Source: JAFGBZ01 sp043817715
GTDB taxonomy: Archaea; Iainarchaeota; Iainarchaeia; Iainarchaeales; JAFGBZ01
Assembly: GCA_043817715.1 (NCBI GenBank)
Contig: JBDRGO010000030.1
Location: 1 to 37,216, forward strand
Direction: 5' to 3'
DNA length: 37,216 bases
This document shows positions 15,448 to 22,830 of this stretch, piece after piece (position 1 is the stretch's first letter; every line of letters starts with the position of its first letter). A program made the translations under genes and the position numbers. The notes beneath the pieces were generated by a model. The model searched no databases. It saw nothing but the letters and a program-made list of their open reading frames with translations, and was not told the origin of the DNA.

Positions 15448-15512
15448 AAGCCATATTTGCGAAGCAAGCACTGCTGAAAGCATTGCACACATGCCAACAA
15501 AGTGAGCCGTTG
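15448..15512 (-). ncRNA. Candidate structured RNA or 5' leader, two-hairpin element (copy B)
   Basis: On the minus strand: hairpin 1 (CAAC...GTTG, 15495-15512), linker GGCATGTGT, hairpin 2 (GCAATGC-TTTCA-GCAGTGC, 15468-15486, one mismatch), a small TTGC-TTC-GCAA hairpin, then GGCTTAA. It shares linker, hairpin order and tail with copy A at 1849-1909, while stem sequences differ. It lies in the divergent spacer between gatD and the FBPase gene, pointing towards gatD. Confidence 0.4.
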
Positions 15513-15558
15513 ATTTAAATTCTTTTTTGCTCTAATAAAATCGGTTGAGGGCAAAAAA

Positions 15559-16467
15559 ATGGAAAAAAGCATTACATTAGAACAGCACTTAAAAGACGCC
15601 GATTCAGGCATTAAAGAACTGATTTTACTGATTGCAAAAAATTCAAGAAAAATCAATAAGGCATTTGAAACACAATATGGCTATACCTGCACTAAAAACT
15701 CTTACGGAGAAACACAGATTGCATTGGACAAGTATGCAGACCAACTGCTGATTAAAGAGTTTGAAAAATCAAAATTAGTAAGAACAGTTGCTTCAGAAGA
15801 ACAGGATGAAATAATTGAAATAATCAAGACAAAAGGCGAATTCGGCATTACTCTGGATCCATTGGATGGTTCAGGCTGCATTAACACAAATCTTTCAGTC
15901 GGAACAATTGCAGGAATATTTAATGAAGGAAATGTAATGGAAAAAGGAAATAAAATGGATGCAGCCTGTTATGTTTTGTATGGCCCAATTACTTCATTTG
16001 TTTACTCTGCAAAAAATGGATTACATGAATTTTTAATGAATTCAAAAGGAAAATTTATTCTAAAAAAAGAAAACATACTTATTCCTGAAGGAAAAATTTA
16101 TTCACCTGGAGGATTAAGAAAAGATTATTTTCCTAAACACAAAAAATTAATTGAAGAATTAGAAAAAGAAGGATTCAAATTAAGATTTTCTGGTTCATTT
16201 GCTGCTGATTTTAATCAAATACTTTATTATGGCGGAATTTTTACTTATCCTGCAGTAAAAACTCAACCTCAAGGAAAACTTCGTTTATTATTTGAAGCAA
16301 ATCCAATGAGTTTTTTAATTAAAGAAGCAGGAGGAGATTCTTCAAATGGTTATGAAAAAATTCTGAATATAAAACCTGAAGCATTAAATCAAAGAACTCC
16401 TTTATATCTTGGAACAAAAAAATTAATTAAAAAAACTGAAAAAATTTTTAGGAGGAATAACAAATGA
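15559..16467 (+). CDS. fbp: Class I fructose-1,6-bisphosphatase
   Basis: A 302-residue class I FBPase. Metal-site motifs are SEEQDE (79-84) and DPLDGSG (100-106) followed by NLSVGTI. Later SGSFAADFNQILYYGGIF and the ligand E246 in LLFEANPMSFLIKEAGGD are present. It removes phosphate 1 from fructose-1,6-bisphosphate. Most archaea instead use the class V bifunctional aldolase/phosphatase, so this bacterial/eukaryotic-type enzyme suggests gene transfer. ATG 15559 follows GAGGGC. It overlaps the aldolase gene by four bases; sedoheptulose-1,7-bisphosphate may be a second substrate. Confidence 0.88.
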   Translation: MEKSITLEQHLKDADSGIKELILLIAKNSRKINKAFETQYGYTCTKNSYGETQIALDKYADQLLIKEFEKSKLVRTVASEEQDEIIEIIKTKGEFGITLDPLDGSGCINTNLSVGTIAGIFNEGNVMEKGNKMDAACYVLYGPITSFVYSAKNGLHEFLMNSKGKFILKKENILIPEGKIYSPGGLRKDYFPKHKKLIEELEKEGFKLRFSGSFAADFNQILYYGGIFTYPAVKTQPQGKLRLLFEANPMSFLIKEAGGDSSNGYEKILNIKPEALNQRTPLYLGTKKLIKKTEKIFRRNNK

Positions 16468-17612
16468 AATTTGAACCAATTTCATCTCATTATATGTTTG
16501 AAGCATTAGCTGATGAGCCATGCATTATTATGGCCTGCAATACCAGAACAACTGTTGGAATAGTTAAAGGGATTTTCCGTGCGGCAAAAGAAATGAATGC
16601 AGCAGTAATAATGGAGCTTGCGAAAAGCGAATGCAACTTAGAATACGGATATACAGGAATGACTCCTTCAATGTATGCATTTCAAACAATGGAATTAGCC
16701 AAAGAAACTGAATGGGATATCTGGGCGCTTCATGCAGACCATATTGGAGTAAAAAAAGGCACGCCTGAAGAACTTAAAGAAATAAAGAGATTAATTCAAG
16801 CCCAAATTGATGCAGGATTCACTTCTTTTGCAATTGATGCAAGCCATTTATTCAATGAAAAAGGCAAAAACCCGAGAGAAGAACTGGCTGAAAACATCCG
16901 ATGCACAATTGAATTGGCAAAATTCATTGAATCAAAAAAAGGAAAAAATAATTTCGGCTTGGAAGTTGAAGTAGGGGAAATCGGAAAAAAGGACGAGCAT
17001 GGGCGCGTGCTTACAATGCCAGAAGAAGCAGTTGAATTCATTGCTGCTTTAAAAGAAGCAGGAATTGAACCTCATGCACTGGCAATAGCGAATGGTTCAG
17101 TCCATGGAAATACTTATGATGCAAACGGAAAACCAATGCCACAGTCATCAATTGATATTCCTCAAACAATTAAGGTAGCAGAAGCATTGGCAGGAATTGG
17201 TTCAAAAGTAAGAATTGCCCAGCATGGAATTACCGGAACCCCTTTGGAATTCATTGAAAAATATTTTCCAAAAAAATCAATAATTAAAGGAAATGTAGGA
17301 ACTGAATGGCAGAATGTTGTCTGGAAAGTGCTGAAAAAAAAAGAACCAATGCTTTGGAAAGAAATTAATTTCTGGATTCAGGACAATTACTCTGAAGAAG
17401 CAAAGAAAAAAGGAATTAATTCCAAAGAACAGTTAATGGGAACTTATTCAAAAAACGCATTCAAGCCATTCTATGAAAAAATCCATTCACTTCCGGAAAG
17501 AACAAAATATGCAATTGAAGAAGAAGCATACAAAACCGCGCTGGAATTCTTTAAGGCATTCAATGCAAAAAACTCAGCGGAAAAAACAAGAGAATACATG
17601 AAAAAGAAATAA
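16464..17612 (+). CDS. Class II (zinc) fructose-bisphosphate aldolase family
   Basis: A 382-residue class II aldolase. Zinc-type residues are H90 and H93 (LHADHIGV), the acidic strand EVEVGEIG (167-174), H214 in ANGSVHGNTY and H254 in AQHGITGTP. AFAIDASH-type sequence (SFAIDASHLF) follows the first site. It condenses two trioses to fructose-1,6-bisphosphate, or a related bisphosphate such as tagatose. It is longer at the C-terminus than the typical ~290-residue KbaY/GatY group. AGGAGG inside the last FBPase codons provides its ribosome site, so synthesis is coupled. Substrate choice is inferred from the FBPase partner. Confidence 0.82.
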   Translation: MKFEPISSHYMFEALADEPCIIMACNTRTTVGIVKGIFRAAKEMNAAVIMELAKSECNLEYGYTGMTPSMYAFQTMELAKETEWDIWALHADHIGVKKGTPEELKEIKRLIQAQIDAGFTSFAIDASHLFNEKGKNPREELAENIRCTIELAKFIESKKGKNNFGLEVEVGEIGKKDEHGRVLTMPEEAVEFIAALKEAGIEPHALAIANGSVHGNTYDANGKPMPQSSIDIPQTIKVAEALAGIGSKVRIAQHGITGTPLEFIEKYFPKKSIIKGNVGTEWQNVVWKVLKKKEPMLWKEINFWIQDNYSEEAKKKGINSKEQLMGTYSKNAFKPFYEKIHSLPERTKYAIEEEAYKTALEFFKAFNAKNSAEKTREYMKKK

Positions 17613-17645
17613 AAAAACAAAAACCCAATTCATTTTTGTTTTTTC
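17612..17645 (+). terminator. Hairpin with T tract after the aldolase gene
   Basis: AAAAAACAAAAA (17612-17623) pairs over twelve bases with TTTTTGTTTTTT (17633-17644) around a nine-base loop, starting at the aldolase stop codon. The 3' arm is itself a U tract. It separates this operon from the convergent deaminase. A weaker hairpin (TTGCCA...TGGCAA, about 17656-17684) follows. Confidence 0.6.
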
Positions 17646-17778
17646 TTTAATTTTTGCCAAAAACCGCCAATCAGAGACTGGCAATATATCAATTAAATCA
17701 ATTTTTGACTAATGCAAATTCCATTAAATCAGCCAATTAAAAAATTGGCAGAATTTACCTGCGTTAAATTCCTTGCAT

Positions 17779-18258
17779 TTACTTTTTTATTTCTTTTATT
17801 TTTCTAGAATAAAATTCAAATAATTCCATTGTTTTTTGTTTTTCAATTCCTTCAATTATTTTTATTTTTACTTTTCCCAACAAATTCATTTTTTTATTTG
17901 AAATTTTCAATTCATTAAACCCTGCTTTTTTTGCATCAGTTATTCCTGCCCCAAAAACAATTTTTTTAATTCCTGCCCAATGAATTGCACTAAAACACAT
18001 AGGGCAGGGTTCACAAGTTGAAAACAAAACACATTTTTTCCAGTCTTTTTCTTTTAATTTTTTTGATGCGATTGAAATGCAGTTGATTTCCGCATGCATT
18101 ACAGGATTATTCGTTGAATTCACTAGGTTATGCGCTTTTGCAACCAGCTTTTCATTCAAGTAAATCGCGCTTCCGAACGGGCGCTCGCCTTTCTTTAAAC
18201 CTTTCCGGCAAATGCTTATTGCTTCATTCATTCCTTTTTCTAATTTTTTTGAATTCAT
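17779..18258 (-). CDS. Nucleoside/base deaminase, guanine-deaminase-like
   Basis: A 159-residue zinc deaminase of the cytidine/deoxycytidylate superfamily. The active site is HAE at H55-E57 (NPVMHAEINC) and PCPMC with C85 and C88. The stretch CEPCPMCFSAIHWAGIKKIVFG and the late GFNELKI segment resemble bacterial GuaD guanine deaminases more than TadA tRNA deaminases. Length is normal for GuaD. The gene stands alone, divergent from dph6. Guanine to xanthine is the best guess; other purine or pyrimidine bases are not excluded. Confidence 0.75.
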   Translation of the reverse strand: MNSKKLEKGMNEAISICRKGLKKGERPFGSAIYLNEKLVAKAHNLVNSTNNPVMHAEINCISIASKKLKEKDWKKCVLFSTCEPCPMCFSAIHWAGIKKIVFGAGITDAKKAGFNELKISNKKMNLLGKVKIKIIEGIEKQKTMELFEFYSRKIKEIKK

Positions 18259-18338
18259 TGCAATCCCTTATTTCAGTCAATTCCCTGAAAAAACTAATTC
18301 ATTAACCAATAAAACCTTTTCCTTTCAAGAATTTCTGC

Positions 18339-19023
18339 ATGAAGCTTTGCGCCTTGTTTTCCGGAGGAAAGGACTCCACTTACGCAGTTTATTTAATTGA
18401 AAACCGCGGTTATGAAGTTGACTGCCTGCTTTCAGTTAAAGGAATAAAGGATTCCTACATGTACCATTATCCTAATATTGAATTAACTGAACTGCTTGCG
18501 AAAGCAATGAAAAAAAAAACATTACTTTATTGAAACAAATAAAGGAAAAGAAGAGGAATTAGAGCCATTAAAAAAAATGCTTGAAAAAATCAAAAAAGAA
18601 AGAAAAATTGAAGGAATCATCACAGGGGCAATTGCATCAAATTACCAGAAAGAAAGAATTGAAAAAATATGCAATGAACTGAATTTGAAATGCTTTAATC
18701 CTTTATGGGAAATGAACCAGATAAAATTGCTTCATGAATTAGTGGAAAATGATTTCAAAATAATGATTGTCGGTTTTGCTTCGGCGGGATTTGATGAATC
18801 ATGGCTGGGAAAAATAATTAATGAAAAAACAATTAAAGAACTTGAAGCGCTTGAAAAAAAATTCCAAATAAATCCCGCAGGAGAAGGCGGTGAACTGGAA
18901 TCGCTTGTAATTGACTGCCCTTTATTTGAAAAAAAGCTTGAAATAACCAAGGCAGAAAAAGAAGTCCATGGACTGCAGGGAGAACTGAAAATAATCAAAG
19001 CAGAATTAAAGAAAAAGAAATGA
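18339..19023 (+). pseudogene. dph6: Diphthine-ammonia ligase (Dph6), broken by one extra base in a run of ten A
   Basis: The first frame gives SGGKDSTYAVYL (8-19), the ATP-pyrophosphatase loop, and SYMYHYPNIELTELLAKAM, then stops at 18531-18533. The downstream frame gives GAIASNYQKERIEKIC, NPLWEMNQIKLL, DESWLGKII and NPAGEGGELESLV, all Dph6 landmarks. Removing one A from the run at 18510-18519 joins them through KKKHYFIETNKGKEEELE, which matches the family, to make a protein of about 228 residues. Dph6 forms the final amide of diphthamide on elongation factor 2. The break may be a sequencing or assembly error, slippage-rescued expression or a real mutation. Everything else looks intact. Confidence 0.85.
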
Positions 19024-19066
19024 ATTATTAAAAATAATCAAGGCAGGATTAAAGAAAAAGAAATAA
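18988..19066 (+). repeat. Duplicated 3' tail of dph6
   Basis: The last 36 bases of the gene (18988-19023), beginning AAAATAATCAAAGCAG and ending in TGA, recur at 19031-19066 with three changes and a TAA ending. The copy is out of frame with the gene (offset 43), so it is a non-coding duplicate. Confidence 0.7.
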
Positions 19067-19102
19067 CAAACAAAAATTAATTAACAAAAAACAAAAAAAA
19101 AA

Positions 19103-20026
19103 TTAAATTGGCTTTATTCCTTTTGATTCCTCGTTTGAAATTGATTCAAACACATAATCAGGATTGAATTCCTTGCATGCATCCATGCATTCAAATGCAA
19201 AATTGCAGTTTTTGCAGAAGCAAGCCACAATATTCTGGTCAGAGACAATTCTTTCCACGGAATTAATTACTTTGCAGTCTTTTGATAAAGCACTCAATTT
19301 TGTGCTGAAGGAAATTGTTTTCTTTTCATAGCCTGCTTCAGGGCAGAAAACCCCTAATTCAACGAAAAACTTTCCTTCATCCGCCAGCGCAAGTTCAATT
19401 GAATGGGTTTTTTTCTCCCCTTTCCCGACATTGCCGAGGTAAATTGTTTTTTTGGGAAAGTATTCTTCAGCTGTTTTAATCCCTTGTTTGGTTGCTTCAA
19501 TTGAAACAGCCAAATCTGCACTGCAGTCCAATGCATTCAAATCCCCTGAATCAGCGAAAGAAAAATTAATTTTCACATTTTCTTGATCCAAATCAAATAA
19601 TTCCTTTTCTGTTTCAAATGAAACCAGCCTTATCTGTGCAGGTAATTGGCCGAAAAAAACCATGCATTCGTTTAAAGAAAACCTTGTAATGCATCTGAAG
19701 CTTACTGAAAAATCCTGCGGCTTAATTGTCTGCAAAAAAGTGGAATCAACCTTGATTTTATCGACAGTGCAGTTATTTGGCTTATTGCACCGGAAAGTAA
19801 CTGTTCTTTTGTCTGAATTCAGAATTTTGCTTTCCAAAGAAATGCCGTCCTCCAGGAAAATCTTTTTTGATAAAACCATTCCAGGCTTTGCTTCAGCCGC
19901 ATTAAGCTGTAATTTTAATTCATCAACAAGCTTTTCTGACTTGAAAAAAAACAGCTGCATTATGATAAAAACAACCGCCAGAAAAACTACTGCATACACC
20001 AGCAATCGGAAAGGAGAATATTCCAT
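19103..20026 (-). CDS. N-terminally anchored, cysteine-containing surface protein, unknown
   Basis: A 307-residue protein. LLVYAVVFLAVVFIIMQLFFF (residues 8-28) is a membrane anchor, so the remainder is likely outside. It contains beta-rich segments with paired cysteines (FRCNKPNNCTV, FRCITRFSLNECMVFF) and a cysteine cluster near the end (ACFCKNCNFAFECMDACKEF). The middle resembles Ig-like envelope domains, but no family is recognised. The ATG follows the stop of the upstream 78-residue membrane gene with no gap, so they form an operon. Disulfides or a metal site at the C-terminal cluster are plausible. Confidence 0.65.
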   Translation of the reverse strand: MEYSPFRLLVYAVVFLAVVFIIMQLFFFKSEKLVDELKLQLNAAEAKPGMVLSKKIFLEDGISLESKILNSDKRTVTFRCNKPNNCTVDKIKVDSTFLQTIKPQDFSVSFRCITRFSLNECMVFFGQLPAQIRLVSFETEKELFDLDQENVKINFSFADSGDLNALDCSADLAVSIEATKQGIKTAEEYFPKKTIYLGNVGKGEKKTHSIELALADEGKFFVELGVFCPEAGYEKKTISFSTKLSALSKDCKVINSVERIVSDQNIVACFCKNCNFAFECMDACKEFNPDYVFESISNEESKGIKPI

Positions 20027-20263
20027 TTAATTCCGCCCCCCAAAAAAAGCCTTTGCTTCCCATTTCAAAAGCCTCTTGATAATATATCCTGCAACAAAAA
20101 CCAGAATAAAAATCAAAGCAAAATTTTCCCATTCCCCAACCATGAAAAAATAATTCTTGAATGAATCAGACCACAAATAAATCTGAACAATAAAGTAAAC
20201 GACAAAAGCAACTGACAGAACAAGAATTATTAATTTAATCCATTCAATTGTGCCCTGCCTCAT
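20027..20263 (-). CDS. Small two-helix membrane protein
   Basis: A 78-residue protein with two hydrophobic stretches, LIILVLSVAFVVYFIVQIYLW (about 11-31) and FALIFILVFVAGYIIKRLL (about 47-65), and a short loop between. AAGTGAT lies a few bases before the ATG. It is directly followed by the anchored cysteine protein gene, suggesting partners in the membrane. No family recognised. Confidence 0.6.
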   Translation of the reverse strand: MRQGTIEWIKLIILVLSVAFVVYFIVQIYLWSDSFKNYFFMVGEWENFALIFILVFVAGYIIKRLLKWEAKAFFGGRN

Positions 20264-20301
20264 TCAAATCACTTCAGTTAATTTTAATTGGTTTTACAAT
20301 T

Positions 20302-20350
20302 ATTTAATTGTTTTTATTGTACAGTTTATTTACTTGTTTTTATTGTACAG
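20302..20350 (-). repeat. Duplicated 3' tail of the DNA ligase gene
   Basis: A 23-base sequence ending TTGTTTTTATTGTACAG (plus strand) occurs at 20302-20324 and 20328-20350 with one mismatch, period 26. The second copy covers the last codons of the ligase and its stop; the first is an untranslated duplicate just downstream of the gene. Confidence 0.75.
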
Positions 20351-22156
20351 CGAAACCAGTTCATTTTCGGTTGTTGCATCCCTTGCATCCTTGTCCTGCC
20401 TGAATGCAATCATTCTTGGAAACCTCAATGCAAGGCCTCCTTTTTCTGTCCTTGCAGCCATATGCACAGGAGACAAAGTTATTTCATCACTTACAACTTC
20501 AATGACATATTTCGGCTCAACCCAGCAGTCAGGCTTTAATTCAGATTCAACATTCAAAGGCTTTTCTTTCAGGGAAATTTTTGAAAGCATTTCTTCCAGT
20601 TCAGTTAACTGCTGTTCGGAAATCCCTGTGCCGATTTTTGCAACTGACTTGAATGAATCGCTTACTTCATCATAAACCGCGCACAATAATGCCCCTACCC
20701 CGAACTGCGTGCGCTTGCCTTTTCCCTTAAAATAACCGATTACAGCCAAATCCATTGAATCAGTTAATTCGCCTTTATAGCTTTTCTTTAATTTAATCCA
20801 GGCAAACTTTCTTGCCCCTGCAATGTATTTTGCATTCAAATCCTTTGCAATAATTCCTTCCAAACTTTTCCTGACTGAATCATTGAAAAATTCCTCCAGT
20901 TCTTTTGCATCACTGGTTTGAATTAATTCAGTCAGCCTGATTCTTTTTCCTTTTCCTGCAACTGATTCAAGAATTTTTCTCCTTTCAATAAACGGCAGGG
21001 ACATTAAATTTTTTCCGTTTACGGACATTACATCAAACAAAAACAAGGTCAAAGGAAATTCCTCTGCCTTTTCCTTTATGCCGTATTTTCTTTTTCTCTG
21101 CATTGTTACCTGAAAAGGATAAAATTTGTTTTCTTTTTCATTAAAAGCCAGTGCTTCCCCTTCAAAAATTCCTTTTTCTGCAGTGATTTCTTTTTTAATC
21201 CCTTCAATTAATTCAGGAAACATTTCAGTCATTTCCTCCTGTTTTCTGGAAAAAATAATTACCCGGTCTTTGTCCTTATGCACCTGCAGCCTAAAGCCGT
21301 CATATTTCCTTTCCACCGCGCATTTCCCGATTTTTTCAATTATTTTTTCGCTTGAAGGAAGCCTTTCAGCAAGGGTGGGGCGGATCGGAATACCAGGAGT
21401 GATTTTAATTTCATTCAATCCCTTCAACTTTTTTTCCTTTAATTTTTCCGCAATAAAACCCAAATCAGAATAAATATTGTATTTTTCCTCAATCATTTCC
21501 CTTACTTTCTGCTTTACCCTTAAATCCTTTTCAATTTTTCTTTTATTGTCTTTTTTTTCCTTTAAATTTTCAGTTATTTTCTTCAGTTCTTTTTTTGAAT
21601 TTTTTTCAAAATCCTTTGAATAAATTAATGCCAATGCATCCATTATTGTCGGATCCCCTATTCCCAAACGATTTTTGCCTAAAACAATTCTTGCAATAAA
21701 TTTTGCTTCAGCCGGAGAAGCTGAATTAATTAATTCCGCCAATAATTTCAGTTTCACTTCCTGGCTTCCATATCCTTCTGCCAGGGAAATTTTTTCCAGA
21801 TTCAGAAAAACCTTTTCCAATGAAAGCTTCTGGGAAAACAAAGCCTGCTGAATCTTTTTTTTTGAAAGCTCTTCAATTGTTTCCCCTAAATCCCCTTTGT
21901 CCAAAAACATTTTTTTTATTTTTTCCTTTGAATATCCTGTTGCCTTAAAAATTGCATCAATAACCAGATTTTCCCCCAAACCTAATTCCAGTCCCTTGAA
22001 TTCAGGCCCTAATTTTGCCTGGCTTAAATAAATTACTTTAGCAATATCCTTTGATGAAACCTTTTCCAATAACTCGGCATAAATTAAAGTCATTTCCAGA
22101 CGCGAAGAAGCAGTCTCAATTTTCTGGAAATACTCCGACAAAACACTGAAATCCAT
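20330..22156 (-). CDS. lig: ATP-dependent DNA ligase, archaeal type
   Basis: A 608-residue ligase that joins nicked DNA. The adenylated lysine is K284 in AVERKYDGFRLQVH (motif I). Other nucleotidyltransferase motifs follow: FEGEALAFN (III), FPLTLFLFDVM (IIIa), EGIIAKDL (IV) and WIKLKKSY (V). The first ~230 residues are the helical DNA-binding domain; the end forms the OB domain. Length is typical of archaeal Lig. The start is preceded by a T/A block but no evident ribosome site. The divergent tRNA-Pro gene begins 71 bases upstream. Confidence 0.95.
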   Translation of the reverse strand: MDFSVLSEYFQKIETASSRLEMTLIYAELLEKVSSKDIAKVIYLSQAKLGPEFKGLELGLGENLVIDAIFKATGYSKEKIKKMFLDKGDLGETIEELSKKKIQQALFSQKLSLEKVFLNLEKISLAEGYGSQEVKLKLLAELINSASPAEAKFIARIVLGKNRLGIGDPTIMDALALIYSKDFEKNSKKELKKITENLKEKKDNKRKIEKDLRVKQKVREMIEEKYNIYSDLGFIAEKLKEKKLKGLNEIKITPGIPIRPTLAERLPSSEKIIEKIGKCAVERKYDGFRLQVHKDKDRVIIFSRKQEEMTEMFPELIEGIKKEITAEKGIFEGEALAFNEKENKFYPFQVTMQRKRKYGIKEKAEEFPLTLFLFDVMSVNGKNLMSLPFIERRKILESVAGKGKRIRLTELIQTSDAKELEEFFNDSVRKSLEGIIAKDLNAKYIAGARKFAWIKLKKSYKGELTDSMDLAVIGYFKGKGKRTQFGVGALLCAVYDEVSDSFKSVAKIGTGISEQQLTELEEMLSKISLKEKPLNVESELKPDCWVEPKYVIEVVSDEITLSPVHMAARTEKGGLALRFPRMIAFRQDKDARDATTENELVSLYNKNK

Positions 22157-22193
22157 GAAATACTTAATGATGTTTTTAATTAAAAAGGTTCTT

Positions 22194-22202
22194 TTTTAAA
22201 AG
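22194..22202 (+). promoter_or_regulatory. Possible TATA box of tRNA-Pro(TGG)
   Basis: TTTTTAAAA about 25-33 bases before the tRNA 5' end, the normal spacing for an archaeal TATA box. Positional evidence only. Confidence 0.4.
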
Positions 22203-22226
22203 TAACAGACAAAAAATACTAATAAT

Positions 22227-22300
22227 GGGGCTGTAGTCTAGCCTGGTTAGGATTCAAGCTTTGGGAGCTTGCGGCCCCGGTTCAAATCCGGGCAGCCCCA
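22227..22300 (+). tRNA. tRNA-Pro (anticodon TGG)
   Basis: Acceptor arms GGGGCTG and CAGCCCC pair fully, discriminator A at 22300, no encoded CCA. The anticodon stem CAAGC/GCTTG encloses TTTGGGA with anticodon TGG and the regular T33. T loop GTTCAAATC. No intron. Confidence 0.97.
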
Positions 22301-22343
22301 TGCAATCATCAAGATTTAAATTCTCATTCAATGTTAATTAATC

Positions 22344-22661
22344 ATGGACGGATTTATTGTTTCAGGATTATTGTTTTCCGCAAGCATTTTATTCTATTTC
22401 TTTAAAAAGAAAAACCACTGGTTTTCAAAAATTGTTTTTCCAATAGCAATCCTGCTGATTATTCCATTGGACAGATTAAGCGGGCGGGAAATTGTGCTAA
22501 TCACTGCAGCAGCAGTAATCAGCTTGTTTGCGTCATTTTCAAAAACAGGAATGCAGAAACAGGTTTCCAGAGAACAGGAATATATCCCTCCAATTGAAGA
22601 AAATTATTCTGAAGAAGAAACAGAAGAAAATGATGAAAAAGAAACAGAAGAAACCCAATAA
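22344..22661 (+). CDS. Small membrane protein with acidic tail, between two tRNA-Pro genes
   Basis: A 105-residue protein. Three hydrophobic segments (FIVSGLLFSASILFYFF, IVFPIAILLIIPL, IVLITAAAVISLFASF) are joined by a basic loop (KKKNHWFSK). The last ~35 residues are strongly acidic (EENYSEEETEENDEKE). No ribosome site is evident before ATG 22344, which lies 43 bases after the tRNA. The A-rich end runs into the promoter of the second tRNA-Pro. Family not recognised. Confidence 0.6.
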   Translation: MDGFIVSGLLFSASILFYFFKKKNHWFSKIVFPIAILLIIPLDRLSGREIVLITAAAVISLFASFSKTGMQKQVSREQEYIPPIEENYSEEETEENDEKETEETQ

Positions 22662-22674
22662 AAAAAAAGCCTTG

Positions 22675-22684
22675 TTTTTTAAAA
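22675..22684 (+). promoter_or_regulatory. Possible TATA box of tRNA-Pro(GGG)
   Basis: TTTTTTAAAA 26-35 bases before the tRNA 5' end, much like the box before tRNA-Pro(TGG). Positional evidence only. Confidence 0.4.
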
Positions 22685-22709
22685 CTAATTCAGATAAATT
22701 ATTTTTGAA

Positions 22710-22783
22710 GGGGGAGTAGTTTAGCCTGGTTATGACCCACGCTCGGGGAGCGTGGAACCCGAGTTCAAATCTCGGCTCTCCCA
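22710..22783 (+). tRNA. tRNA-Pro (anticodon GGG) with C at position 33
   Basis: Acceptor arms GGGGGAG and CTCTCCC pair with one G-T, discriminator A at 22783, no encoded CCA. The stem CACGC/GCGTG closes the seven-base loop TCGGGGA, placing GGG as anticodon. Position 33 is then C instead of the near-universal T. T loop GTTCAAATC. The D arm closely resembles that of the TGG tRNA (TTTAGCCTGGTTATGA versus TCTAGCCTGGTTAGGA). Confidence 0.92.
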
Positions 22784-22830
22784 AACCCTAATTTTAAATA
22801 AGTTTGTAATGGATATTTTTATGTGAGTTA

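Noticed and set aside
15381..15656. 91-residue minus-strand frame over element copy B
   Set aside because: It overlaps the FBPase start and gatD start in other frames; its likeness to the region before 1812 comes from shared nucleotide structure.
22539..22784. 81-residue minus-strand frame starting MGEPRFELGF
   Set aside because: Its start is the antisense of tRNA-Pro(GGG), a well-known false-gene signature.
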